From contig NZ_JAQZCH010000001.1 in assembly GCF_028737325.1 (NCBI RefSeq), positions 1,532,732 to 1,596,731 of the forward strand: DNA of 64,000 nt, in the 5' to 3' direction. The notes beneath the pieces were generated by a model. It was not told the DNA's origin and searched no databases. It saw only the letters and a list, made by a program, of their open reading frames with translations. This document shows, piece after piece, positions 1-9,097 of the stretch. The translations under genes and the position numbers were made by a program. Position 1 is the first letter of the stretch, and each line of letters starts with the position of its first letter. This DNA is from Microbacterium thalli (GTDB taxonomy: Bacteria; Actinomycetota; Actinomycetes; Actinomycetales; Microbacteriaceae).

Positions 1-70
1 CCGTCACCTTCGTGCGCAGGCTGATGCCGCGCCACCAACGGGTGACGCTGTCGTTCGTGGCGTCGGTCAG
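1..70 (-). CDS. Sensor histidine kinase, N-terminal fragment (runs off the window)
   Basis: About 23 codons of a minus-strand frame follow the response regulator gene by 16 bases. The visible peptide begins LTDATNDSVTRWWRGISLRTK, which looks like the cytoplasmic lead-in and first basic stretch before a membrane segment of an OmpR-partner kinase. No ATG, GTG or TTG lies in a suitable place. The best start is a CTG (68-70) preceded by GGAG seven bases upstream. The kinase identity is inferred from the gene order, because the rest lies outside the window. Confidence 0.5.
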   Translation of the reverse strand, partial: MTDATNDSVTRWWRGISLRTKVT

Positions 71-86
71 GCTGCTGCTCCGTCGA

Positions 87-779
87 TCAGGCCGACTTGT
101 CGGCCTTGAGCATGTAGCCGAAGCCGCGCTTGGTCTGGATCAGCGGCTCGGAGGAGTGCGGGTCGATCTTGCGGCGCAGGTACGAGATGTAGCTCTCGAC
201 GATGCCGGCGTCGCCGTTGAAGTCGTACTCCCACACGTGGTCGAGGATCTGCGCCTTGCTCAGCACCCGGTTCGGGTTGAGCATGAGGTAGCGCAGCAGC
301 TTGAACTCTGTCGGAGACAGGTCGATCGACGCGTCGCCGACCTGCACGTCGTGCGTGTCCTGGTCCATCGTCAGCTCGCCCGCGCGGATGATCGACTCCT
401 CGTCGGCCTGCATCGTGCGGCGGAGGATGGCCTGGATGCGCGCGACGATCTCGTCGAGGCTGAAGGGCTTGGTGACGTAGTCGTCCCCGCCCGCGTTCAA
501 GCCTTCGATCTTGTCCTCGGTCTCGTCCTTGGCGGTGAGGAAGAGGATCGGCGCGGTGTACCCGGCGCCGCGGAGGCGCTTGGTCACGCTGAAGCCGTTC
601 ATGTCGGGGAGCATGACGTCGAGCACGATCAGGTCGGGCTCCTCCTCGAGCACGGCCGAGATGGTCTGGGCGCCGTTGCCGACGGCGCGGACCTGGTAGC
701 CGGCGAACTTCAGCCCGGTGATCAGCAGGTCACGGATGTTCGGTTCGTCGTCCACGACGAGGATGCGCGGTGCTGTCAT
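87..779 (-). CDS. OmpR/PhoB-family response regulator
   Basis: This 230-residue DNA-binding response regulator should activate or repress its targets when phosphorylated by the kinase encoded just downstream. The receiver domain (1-120) shows the acidic pair D10/D11, phospho-acceptor D54 in LIVLDVMLPD, T82 and K104 of the conserved TKP. The C-terminal winged helix (about 130-226) has the family pattern LSPTEFKLLRYL, VLSKAQILDHVW and a YISYLRRKID recognition region. The length is typical. The actinobacterial PrrA/TcrA/MprA-like subgroup is likely, but no specific signal can be assigned. Confidence 0.93.
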   Translation of the reverse strand: MTAPRILVVDDEPNIRDLLITGLKFAGYQVRAVGNGAQTISAVLEEEPDLIVLDVMLPDMNGFSVTKRLRGAGYTAPILFLTAKDETEDKIEGLNAGGDDYVTKPFSLDEIVARIQAILRRTMQADEESIIRAGELTMDQDTHDVQVGDASIDLSPTEFKLLRYLMLNPNRVLSKAQILDHVWEYDFNGDAGIVESYISYLRRKIDPHSSEPLIQTKRGFGYMLKADKSA

Positions 780-867
780 AGGCCCATACTGGCACCGGAA
801 TCCATCGGTTTGCTGGATATCGCTGCGGCGAGCGTCGTGGTGCTAGGCCACAGGGGAGGATGGGGGC

Positions 868-1872
868 ATGCCGCGTCCGATCGACTTCGACCGTCTCGCA
901 TTCCACCGGCTCGTCTTCGCGCGGCGCCGTCACGGCTGGTGGACCCCGCTCGCGGTCGGCGCGCTCGGACTCGTCATCTACATCCTCGCCCTGCTGCTCC
1001 TGGCTCTGGTCGGCGTGGCCGCGGCTTTGTCGAACCCCGACGCGGCCCGCGCGCTCGAGGCCGTCCTCGCCGACGGCGGCGCCCTCGACGTGACGTCGCC
1101 GCTGTCGCTCGTCGTGGGGCTCGGCACTGTCGCCCTGATGCTGCCGGCCTACCTGCTGGCATCGCTCGTGGTCAACGGGCGCCGCCTGGGCTTCGCCTCC
1201 GCCGTCTACGGCCGCCTGCGCTGGCGGTGGATGCTGGTGTGCGGGGGCCTCGCGATCGCGACGGCCGTCGTCGTCACCCTCGTCACGGCGCTCCTGCCGG
1301 CGGACGCGTCGGCGGCGACGCTCGAGGCGCCCGCGGGGGCGACGCTGTGGCTCAGCCTGCTCGCGGTCGTCCTGCTCGTGCCGGTGCAGGCGACCGCAGA
1401 GGAGTACGTCTTCCGCGGGTACCTCATGCAAGCCATCGGGCGGTGGCTGCGGCATCCGCTGTTCGCCATCCTGCTGCCGGTTCCGCTGTTCGTCATCGGC
1501 CATCTGTACGACCCCGTCGGCCAGGCCGCCGTCGGACTCTTCGCGGTCGCCGCGGGCTGGCTCACGTGGCGCACCGGCGGGCTCGAGGCGGCCATCGCGC
1601 TGCACGTCGTCAACAACCTGCTGGCGTTCCTGCTGGGGCTGCTCGGGTTGTCGGATCCGGCGGCGACGGATGTCGGGTGGGTGAGCTTCGCGTCGTCCGT
1701 GCTGCTGCTGGCTGTGTACGCGGGGGCCGTCGAGCTCGTGCTGCGCCGCCGGCCCATCGTGCGCACCTACGCGTTGCCGCGCGCGCCCCTGCCGCCGACG
1801 GTCGCCATGCCGACGCCGACGGCGACCGTCCCGCTTCCGGGCGAGCCGACGCCGGACCTGACGCGGCCCTGA
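868..1872 (+). CDS. CPBP-family intramembrane glutamic protease
   Basis: This is a polytopic membrane protein of 334 residues with about eight hydrophobic segments. It carries the three CPBP (Abi/CAAX-protease-like) motifs: EEYVFRGYL (EExxxR) around residue 176, FVIGHLYDP with the conserved His, and ALHVVNN with the third catalytic His. The family cleaves membrane proteins or processes prenylated or peptide substrates; no substrate can be named here. The ATG follows a purine-rich AGGGGAGGATGGGGG stretch. The tail after residue 300 is Pro/Thr-rich and probably disordered. It stands alone, divergent from the response regulator and convergent with the XPB gene. Confidence 0.9.
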   Translation: MPRPIDFDRLAFHRLVFARRRHGWWTPLAVGALGLVIYILALLLLALVGVAAALSNPDAARALEAVLADGGALDVTSPLSLVVGLGTVALMLPAYLLASLVVNGRRLGFASAVYGRLRWRWMLVCGGLAIATAVVVTLVTALLPADASAATLEAPAGATLWLSLLAVVLLVPVQATAEEYVFRGYLMQAIGRWLRHPLFAILLPVPLFVIGHLYDPVGQAAVGLFAVAAGWLTWRTGGLEAAIALHVVNNLLAFLLGLLGLSDPAATDVGWVSFASSVLLLAVYAGAVELVLRRRPIVRTYALPRAPLPPTVAMPTPTATVPLPGEPTPDLTRP

Positions 1873-1896
1873 CCTCGGTCCCAGGCGGGAGGCGCG

Positions 1897-3540
1897 TCAG
1901 GCGACGGCGAGGGTCTCGGCGTCGAGGATCGTGTAGCTGTAGCCCTGCTCGGCGAGGAACCGCTGCCGGTTCTGCGCGAAGTCCTGATCGACCGTGTCGC
2001 GGGCGATGAGGGTGTAGAAGCTCGCCGTGTGCCCGTTCGACTTCGGGCGCAGCAGACGGCCGAGGCGCTGCGCCTCTTCCTGCCGCGACCCGAACGACCC
2101 CGAGACCTGGATCGCGACCGAGGCATCGGGCAGGTCGATCGAGAAGTTCGCGACCTTCGAGACGATCAGCACCGGAATCTCGCCGGTGCGGAAAGCGTCG
2201 TAGAGCTCCTCGCGTTCGTCGACCGGGGTCGAGCCCGTGATCTTCGGGGCGCTCAGGGCGTCGGACAGCACGTCGATCTGATCGAGGTACTGCCCGATGA
2301 CGAGGATCTGCTCGCCCGCGTGCTTCGCGACGAGATCGCGCACCACCGGGATCTTGGCGTGCGCGGTGGCGGCGAGGCGGTAGCGCTCGTCGTCGGCGGA
2401 TGCCGCGTACTCGAGCCGGTCTGATGCCGGCAGGTCGACCCGCACCTCATAGCAGACCGCGGGGGAGATGAAGCCCTGAGCCTCGATCTCCTTCCACGGA
2501 GCGTCGAACCGCTTGGGTCCGATGAGGCTGAACACGTCGCCCTCGCGTCCGTCTTCGCGAACGAGCGTCGCGGTCAGGCCGAGGCGGCGACGGGCCTGCA
2601 GGTCGGCCGTGAGCTTGAACACCGGCGCGGGCAGCAGGTGCACCTCGTCGTAGACCACGAGGCCCCAGTCGAGCGCGTCGAGCAGCGCCAGGTGCGCGTA
2701 CTCGCCCTTCCGCTTGGCCGTCAGGATCTGGTAGGTCGCGATCGTGACCGGCTTGACCTCTTTCGACTGCCCGGAGTACTCGCCGATCTCCTCGGGGGTC
2801 AGGCTCGTGCGCTTGAGCAGCTCGTTGCGCCACTGGCGCGCGCTGACGGTGTTCGTGACGAGGATGAGCGTGGTCGTCTTGGTGTCGGCCATCGCAGCTG
2901 CCCCGACGAGGGTCTTGCCGGCGCCACAGGGGAGCACGACGACGCCCGACCCGCCCTCGGTGAAGATGTCGACCGCTTTGCGCTGGTAGGGGCGCAGGGT
3001 CCAGCCGTCCTCATGCAGCTCGATCTCGTGCGGCGTGCCGGGGGTGAACCCCGCGAGGTCCTCGGCGGGCCAGCCGATCTTCAGCAGCTCCTGCTTGATC
3101 TGGCCGCGCGCCCACGCGTCGACGACGTAGGTGTCGGGGGTGGGGTGCCCGAGCAGCAGCGGCTGGATGCGCTTGTTCTTGGTGACCTCGGCGAGCACGG
3201 CGGCATCCGTCGAACGCAGGATCAGGGTGCCCTCGTCGTCGCGCTCGATGACGAGCCGGCCGTACCGGGTGACCGTCTCACGGATGTCGGTGGACACCGA
3301 GGGCGGCACGGGGAATCGCGACCACCGGTCGAGGGTCGTGAGCATGTCGTCGGCGGTGTGGCCGGCGGCGCGGGCGTTCCACAGCCCGAGACGGGTGATC
3401 CGATAGGTGTGGATGTGCTCGGGAGCGCGCTCGAGCTCGGCGAAGATCGCCAGCTCGTGCCGGGCGTCCTCGGCGCTGGGGTGGGCGACTTCGAGCAGCA
3501 CGGTGCGGTCGCTCTGGACGATCAGGGGGCCATCAGCCAT
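1897..3540 (-). CDS. DNA repair helicase XPB (Rv0861c-type)
   Basis: This is a superfamily 2 DNA helicase of 547 residues, the bacterial counterpart of eukaryotic/archaeal XPB (ERCC3), a 3'-5' translocase linked to excision repair. An N-terminal damage-recognition-like region (1-170) precedes the motor. Walker A PCGAGKT lies near 204-210, the DEVH box near 298-301, LGLTATLVREDG (motif III/RED-like) follows, and motif VI is QEEAQRLGRLLRPK. The ATG at 3540 is preferred because AGGA lies nine bases upstream, whereas the TTG three codons earlier has no spacing for that site. It is followed by its partner gene on the same strand upstream, as in mycobacteria. Confidence 0.95.
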   Translation of the reverse strand: MADGPLIVQSDRTVLLEVAHPSAEDARHELAIFAELERAPEHIHTYRITRLGLWNARAAGHTADDMLTTLDRWSRFPVPPSVSTDIRETVTRYGRLVIERDDEGTLILRSTDAAVLAEVTKNKRIQPLLLGHPTPDTYVVDAWARGQIKQELLKIGWPAEDLAGFTPGTPHEIELHEDGWTLRPYQRKAVDIFTEGGSGVVVLPCGAGKTLVGAAAMADTKTTTLILVTNTVSARQWRNELLKRTSLTPEEIGEYSGQSKEVKPVTIATYQILTAKRKGEYAHLALLDALDWGLVVYDEVHLLPAPVFKLTADLQARRRLGLTATLVREDGREGDVFSLIGPKRFDAPWKEIEAQGFISPAVCYEVRVDLPASDRLEYAASADDERYRLAATAHAKIPVVRDLVAKHAGEQILVIGQYLDQIDVLSDALSAPKITGSTPVDEREELYDAFRTGEIPVLIVSKVANFSIDLPDASVAIQVSGSFGSRQEEAQRLGRLLRPKSNGHTASFYTLIARDTVDQDFAQNRQRFLAEQGYSYTILDAETLAVA

Positions 3541-3610
3541 AACGAGCAATCCTACCGGTGCCGTGCCCGATCGGGTCGAGGGTCCACGGACCGCCAGCGC
3601 GCGCCGCGGG

Positions 3611-5371
3611 TCAGATCACGCGCGCGGAGACGATGCTCGAGACGGGAAGCGTCCGCTCGACGTCCGACGCGCGATCGCGTCCGCGCAGCCGGCCGCCGCC
3701 GAGCCCCGTCGCCTCGAGCGAGAAGTCGCGCGTCGACCCGTCGGGCAACCTCACGCTGACGGCGACGACCGCGCGGGCCTTGACCGCCTGCTCGAGTTCG
3801 CGCCCGAGCCAGGCGGCATCGGCGTCGCCCGCGGCGTGCGCCGCTCGCAGCCGCCCGACCAGCGCGCGGTAGCCCGTGTCGGTGCCGTCGAGGTCGGCGT
3901 CATCGGCCGGATCCGCGAGTTGGGCGCGGTCGAGGATGCGGACCTTCCCGTCCTCGTCCACCGCCGCGACGGGGTACCGGGCATCGCTGAGCATCCAGAA
4001 GACCGCGTCCACCGAGCTGCGGCTGGTCAGACGGTCGCCCTCGGCGATGAGCCCGAGGGGCCGCAGCGCCTGATCGACGGCCAAGGTGTCGAGGGCGCCG
4101 GGTTCGGTCGCCGTCACCTGCGTGCGCCCCGAGGCGTCGACGCCCACACGCAGCCGGCCGTGACGGCGGGCCGCGCGCTCGAGCTCGTACGCCAGCGGCT
4201 GCGGCAGCCCGGTCAGCGAGATGCCGGTGAGGAACTCCGTGAGCGAAGCGGCATCCTCACCGGCGGCGAGGGCCGCGCCGATCGACTCGGCCGAGAAGCG
4301 GTAAGTGGATGCCTGTGCCCGCGACTCCCGGCGCGCGGCGCGGCGCAGTCGCGCGTCGATCGCCGGTTCGAGCGGCCCGGGGGCGATCGCGGTGAGGTCG
4401 TTCTGCAGGAAGATGCGATCCACCTCGCCGGGCAAGCGCTGCTGCAGCGCCGCCTCGTCGATGTCTCCGCCGGCTTCGAGGGGAGTCGCCCACGCCGGGG
4501 CCCGACCCGAGCCGTCGACCAGGGCCCACAGGCGCCACTGCGCGATGAGCCGCCGCGCGCGAGCACCCCACGACGGATCGAGCGGGTACGCGCGAGGCCA
4601 CGCGGCCGGCGGCATCCATCCGCCGGTGGAAGCGCGCAGTGCTGCGGGTAGGGCGTCGCGCAGGGCACGTGCGGTGCTCGCCCAGCGGTCGACGGTGCCG
4701 CGTGAGAGCCAGGCGTTGCCGGCCGTCGTGACGCGCCATTCGCGGCCCGTCGGCGCCAAGAGGCCCGCATCGACGCCGATCGCGATCACGAGATCGGCCG
4801 TCTCGGCGTCCGGCACGGCCCCCGCATCGATCAGGCGGCGCCGGTCGCCCGCGCCCAGTGTTCCGGCGCCGGTGCGACCGAGCGGCGCGGGCGCGGTGAG
4901 GAGCAGGACATCTGCGAGCGAGGAGAGAGCGGTGAAGGCGCGCTCCGCGAGCTGCGCGTCGTCGTCCTCGCCGGCGTCCTCGTCGGTGGCGTCACCGTCG
5001 GCGGGCGACGCGTCGGCGTCGTCGTCCGTGGCGTCGGTGCGCGGCAGGTCCGCCCACACGTTCGTGATCCCGGCATACGGTTCGCCGGACGCTGTCGTGA
5101 AGCCGAGCGCCGTCAGCGCCGCGCGCTCGTCGCCTTCGGGCACCGGCCGACCCGAAGCGACGGCCGCGTCCATCGCCTCGACGAGTGATCGCGGCAGCGC
5201 GGGCGCGGCCTTTGCGACGGCGGCCGGATCGAGCAGGGCTTCGGCAGCGTCGAAGAAGTCGGACCACGCGGCATCCGGGGCGACCCGGCGCGCGCGCAGC
5301 AGGGCGATCAGCGCGTCGTCGTCCGCCGCAGCGAGCCAGCTCGCCAGAGCACGGGCGTCGACCGGGGTCAT
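3611..5371 (-). CDS. Helicase-associated protein, Rv0862c-like XPB partner
   Basis: This 586-residue protein is encoded upstream of XPB on the same strand with a 70-base gap. The arrangement matches the mycobacterial Rv0862c/Rv0861c pair (recalled). The C-terminal half (roughly 330-480) resembles the family annotated as helicase C-terminal or XPB/Ssl2-like, but there is no Walker A or DEAD box, so it is not itself a motor. Residues 85-125 form a very acidic Asp-rich linker. Winged-helix-like segments occur around 150-240 and 270-330. A role as a DNA-binding or nuclease-regulating partner of XPB, comparable with archaeal Bax1, is inference. Confidence 0.75.
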   Translation of the reverse strand: MTPVDARALASWLAAADDDALIALLRARRVAPDAAWSDFFDAAEALLDPAAVAKAAPALPRSLVEAMDAAVASGRPVPEGDERAALTALGFTTASGEPYAGITNVWADLPRTDATDDDADASPADGDATDEDAGEDDDAQLAERAFTALSSLADVLLLTAPAPLGRTGAGTLGAGDRRRLIDAGAVPDAETADLVIAIGVDAGLLAPTGREWRVTTAGNAWLSRGTVDRWASTARALRDALPAALRASTGGWMPPAAWPRAYPLDPSWGARARRLIAQWRLWALVDGSGRAPAWATPLEAGGDIDEAALQQRLPGEVDRIFLQNDLTAIAPGPLEPAIDARLRRAARRESRAQASTYRFSAESIGAALAAGEDAASLTEFLTGISLTGLPQPLAYELERAARRHGRLRVGVDASGRTQVTATEPGALDTLAVDQALRPLGLIAEGDRLTSRSSVDAVFWMLSDARYPVAAVDEDGKVRILDRAQLADPADDADLDGTDTGYRALVGRLRAAHAAGDADAAWLGRELEQAVKARAVVAVSVRLPDGSTRDFSLEATGLGGGRLRGRDRASDVERTLPVSSIVSARVI

Positions 5372-5372
5372 C

Positions 5373-5654
5373 TCACCGGCCCTTGTTCGCCCGGCCCCGT
5401 CGGATGAACGTCATGATGAGCACGGTCAGCAGCAGGGCGAAGGCGAGAGGCGGGGCGATCCAGACGATCGCGCTGACGGTGGGCCAGGCACCCGAGGCGA
5501 AGTCGGCCTGCTCGAGGCCCGTCGCCGTCCCGATGATGATCGAGAAGAAGCAGACGATCGCGAGAACCAGCAACCCCAGCGACATGAACGCGAGGATGCG
5601 GTCGATGCGGCGGACCGGCAGGTCGTCGCTCGGGCTGGGGGTGCTCATCCGCAT
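5373..5654 (-). CDS. Small two-TM membrane protein
   Basis: This hypothetical protein of 93 residues has hydrophobic segments at about 22-45 and 60-85 and a basic C-terminus ending FIRRGRANKGR. No motif identifies a function. It ends one base after the stop-proximal start of the XPB-partner gene and is probably co-transcribed with it. The first ATG is used, but the second ATG two codons in (5648) is an equally good start because neither has a clear ribosome-binding site. Confidence 0.7.
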   Translation of the reverse strand: MRMSTPSPSDDLPVRRIDRILAFMSLGLLVLAIVCFFSIIIGTATGLEQADFASGAWPTVSAIVWIAPPLAFALLLTVLIMTFIRRGRANKGR

Positions 5655-5760
5655 CAGCGTAGCGGCTCACGGTGGTGCCGTAGTCTGGATGTCGGGGCGC
5701 ATCAGGTCCCGGCATTCCGTTCAGCCCGCGAAAGCGCGGCCATCACAGCGAGGTACGCAC

Positions 5761-6144
5761 ATGCCCACCGGCAAGGTCAGGTTCTACGACGACGAGAAGG
5801 GGTTCGGCTTCATCTCTGCAGATGACGGCCAGGACGTCTTCCTGCACGCCACGGCCCTTCCGGCGGGCACGACGTCGCTCAAGCCCGGCACCCGGCTCGA
5901 GTTCGGCGTCGCCGACGGCAAGCGCGGTCTTCAGGCTCTCGCCGTGCGGGTGCTTGAGGCGCCCGTCAGTCTGAGCAAGCGCAACCGCAAGCCCGCGGAC
6001 GACATGGCGATCATCGTCGAGGACCTCGTGAAGCTCCTCGACGGCATCGGCGCGGATCTGCGCCGTGGCCGCTACCCCAGCTCGGGCCATGGCAAGAAGA
6101 TCGCCGCGGTGCTGCGCAAGGTCGCCGATGACCTCGACGCCTGA
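5761..6144 (+). CDS. Cold-shock domain protein with C-terminal extension
   Basis: The protein has 127 residues. The first about 65 residues are a cold-shock (OB-fold) domain with RNP1 KGFGFI and RNP2 DVFLHATAL, which bind single-stranded RNA or DNA. A further 60 residues form a basic/helical extension (LVKLLDGIGADLRRGRYP...) seen in the actinobacterial long-CSP type. The ATG is preceded by GAGG eight bases upstream; longer frames read back through unrelated sequence. It overlaps the DUF3027 gene by 17 bases, so the two are translationally coupled. A role as RNA chaperone is family knowledge. Confidence 0.92.
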   Translation: MPTGKVRFYDDEKGFGFISADDGQDVFLHATALPAGTTSLKPGTRLEFGVADGKRGLQALAVRVLEAPVSLSKRNRKPADDMAIIVEDLVKLLDGIGADLRRGRYPSSGHGKKIAAVLRKVADDLDA

Positions 6145-6847
6145 GTCGTTCGACGACGCGTCGTCGAACCCCGAGCCCGATGCCGAGGCATCGAGCACCA
6201 CACCCGTCGCCGTCGACGAGCGGCTGCTGAGCGCGTCCGATCTCGCACGCGCCGCGCTCGCCGAGGTGACGCCCGAAGCCACGGTCGGCGAACCAGTCGA
6301 CTATGTCATCGAGGCCGACGGCGTGATCTCGCTGCGCTTCGCCAACCGGATGCCCGGCTATCCCGGCTGGCTGTGGACGGTCAGTGTCGCGGTGGTGCCC
6401 GACTCCGAGCCGACCGTGCTCGAGGTCGAGCTGCTGCCGGCCACCGGAGCCCTGCTCGCCCCCGAGTGGGTGCCGTGGGCCGTGCGCCTCGCCGACTACC
6501 AGGCCGCGCAGACGGCCGCGGAAGAGGCCGGTGACGACGACGAACTCGACACCGACGACGAACTCGACGCCGACGACGACCTCGATGACGACGACGACCT
6601 CGATGACGACGAGGACGACTCGGACGACGAGGACGACTTCGACGGCGGCGCGACCGTCGTCACGCACGCCGGAGACGTCGACGGCGTCGACATCGACGAA
6701 CTCGACGCCGACGAATCGGACGACGAAGACGACTCCGACGAGGACGAGGACGACTCGGACGACGACGACTCGGACGAGTCGGACGAGGACGAGTATGTCG
6801 ACGAGTCGGAGGACCCGGCTCACGACGAAGCGCCGAACGAGCGCTGA
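6128..6847 (+). CDS. DUF3027-family protein with extreme Asp/Glu tail
   Basis: This 239-residue protein starts inside the cold-shock gene (ATG 6128, AAGG seven bases upstream). The N-terminal half contains the DUF3027 hallmark with MPGYPGW followed by LWTVSVAV (about residues 79-95) and the LLAPEWVPWAVRL stretch. The last about 105 residues are almost wholly Asp, Glu and Ser, encoded by GAC-rich low-complexity DNA (6534-6830). Function is unknown. Overlap with a cold-shock gene suggests nucleic-acid metabolism, and the tail could act as a nucleic-acid mimic or solubility tail; both ideas are inference. Confidence 0.88.
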   Translation: MTSTPESFDDASSNPEPDAEASSTTPVAVDERLLSASDLARAALAEVTPEATVGEPVDYVIEADGVISLRFANRMPGYPGWLWTVSVAVVPDSEPTVLEVELLPATGALLAPEWVPWAVRLADYQAAQTAAEEAGDDDELDTDDELDADDDLDDDDDLDDDEDDSDDEDDFDGGATVVTHAGDVDGVDIDELDADESDDEDDSDEDEDDSDDDDSDESDEDEYVDESEDPAHDEAPNER

Positions 6848-6865
6848 CGCCTCAGCCCGCGAACG

Positions 6866-6910
6866 AAACACGGAAGGGATGCCGCGCAGTGCGGCATCCC
6901 TTCCGTGTTT
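6866..6910. terminator. Bidirectional terminator between DUF3027 gene and serC
   Basis: This is a perfect 20-bp inverted repeat (6866-6885 with 6891-6910) around a GCAGT loop. It has AAA at the left end and TTT at the right end, so it can terminate transcripts arriving from both converging genes. Confidence 0.93.
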
Positions 6911-6923
6911 CCGAGGCTCGGTG

Positions 6924-8045
<1,122 letters not shown>

Positions 8046-8169
8046 CTAGGGGTCGGCGCGGGGGCGGCCCGTGCCCTGATGCCGGCTGATGACCGCCGCG
8101 CTCCCGGCTGGTATGTCGGTGCCAGCGGATAGGGTGGGAACCACTCCACTACGCACGACAAGGGCTGTG

Positions 8170-8868
8170 ATGACCGATCTCATCGACACGACAGAGATGT
8201 ATCTGCGCACCATCCTCGAACTCGAGGAAGAAGCGATCGTCCCGCTTCGCGCTCGCATCTCGGAGCGTCTCGGACACTCCGGCCCGACGGTCTCGCAGAC
8301 GGTGGGGCGCATGGAGCGCGACGGACTCGTCGTCGTCTCGGAAGACCGCTCGCTCGAACTGACCGACAGTGGGCGGCAGAAGGCCGTCGACGTCATGCGC
8401 AAGCACCGGCTCGCTGAGCGTCTACTCAGCGACGTCATCGGTCTCGATTGGGCGTACGTGCATGAAGAGGCCTGCCGCTGGGAGCACGTGATGAGCGAGC
8501 TCGTCGAGCGCCGCCTCATCGAGCTGCTGGGTCACCCCACCGAGTCGCCGTACGGCAACCCGATCCCCGGTCTCGACCAGCTCGGCGATGTGCCCGCCCG
8601 CACCTTCGATGAGGGCGTCGTCGGCCTCGTTCGGCTGCTCAACGAGAGCGGTGGTCCGGTGCAGGGCACCGTGCGCCGCCTCGCCGAGCCCGCCCAGGTC
8701 GATCCCGAGCTGCTGCAGCAGCTGCGAGCTGCCGGCGTCATGCCGGGTCGCGACGGAACGTTCCAGTTCTCCGAGGGGTACGTCCTCGTGCAGATGGCCG
8801 GCACCGACGAGGGGCTGGAGCTCCCGATCGAGGTCGCCTCGCACATCTTCCTCACGCGCCGCGACTGA
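8170..8868 (+). CDS. IdeR/DtxR-type iron-dependent repressor
   Basis: This 232-residue metal-activated repressor keeps all metal ligands of IdeR at the same residue numbers: M10, C102, E105 and H106 (primary site) and H79, E83 and H98 (ancillary site). Cys at 102 favours an Fe2+-responsive DtxR/IdeR protein over MntR. The winged helix occupies 1-73 (recognition helix GPTVSQTVGRM), dimerisation 74-140, and an SH3-like domain the C-terminal third. The ATG at 8170 immediately follows an in-frame GTG; numbering from the ATG puts the ligands exactly in register. It should control iron uptake and storage genes elsewhere. Confidence 0.93.
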   Translation: MTDLIDTTEMYLRTILELEEEAIVPLRARISERLGHSGPTVSQTVGRMERDGLVVVSEDRSLELTDSGRQKAVDVMRKHRLAERLLSDVIGLDWAYVHEEACRWEHVMSELVERRLIELLGHPTESPYGNPIPGLDQLGDVPARTFDEGVVGLVRLLNESGGPVQGTVRRLAEPAQVDPELLQQLRAAGVMPGRDGTFQFSEGYVLVQMAGTDEGLELPIEVASHIFLTRRD

Positions 8869-8917
8869 CGCCGCCGTCCGCCGAATCTGAGTGTCGGGTG
8901 GGCATGGCGACCGTAGC

Positions 8918-8946
8918 GTGACTTATTCGTTACCTTCCGGTAGCCT
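8918..8946 (+). promoter_or_regulatory. Predicted promoter of the M23 peptidase gene
   Basis: GTGACT (8918-8923) and TAGCCT (8941-8946) are spaced 17 bases apart. Transcription from here would give a 5' leader of about 145 bases before the TTG start at 9098. The leader contains short inverted repeats but does not show the conserved cores of the c-di-AMP riboswitch that often precedes cell-wall hydrolases in actinobacteria. Confidence 0.45.
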
Positions 8947-9097
8947 CGAGAAGTCTTTAGGCGAGAAGCCCGCCCGAGACCGCTGCGTGGATTGCCTCTT
9001 CGGCTCGTCGTCCACACGGTGACACCCGAACGTCGCGTGAATCATCACGCAGTATCGACGAGCCAGCGCGTCAGCGCGGAGGCGCCGGAGGACTGAT

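Noticed and set aside
8947-9097. A possible c-di-AMP (ydaO) riboswitch before the M23 peptidase gene.
   Set aside because: The expected conserved cores (GGGGAACCC, GGGGUGAAUC, CCGAACCCG with CAGCUAAC) are not present in order; only scattered similarity such as CACCCGAAC is seen.
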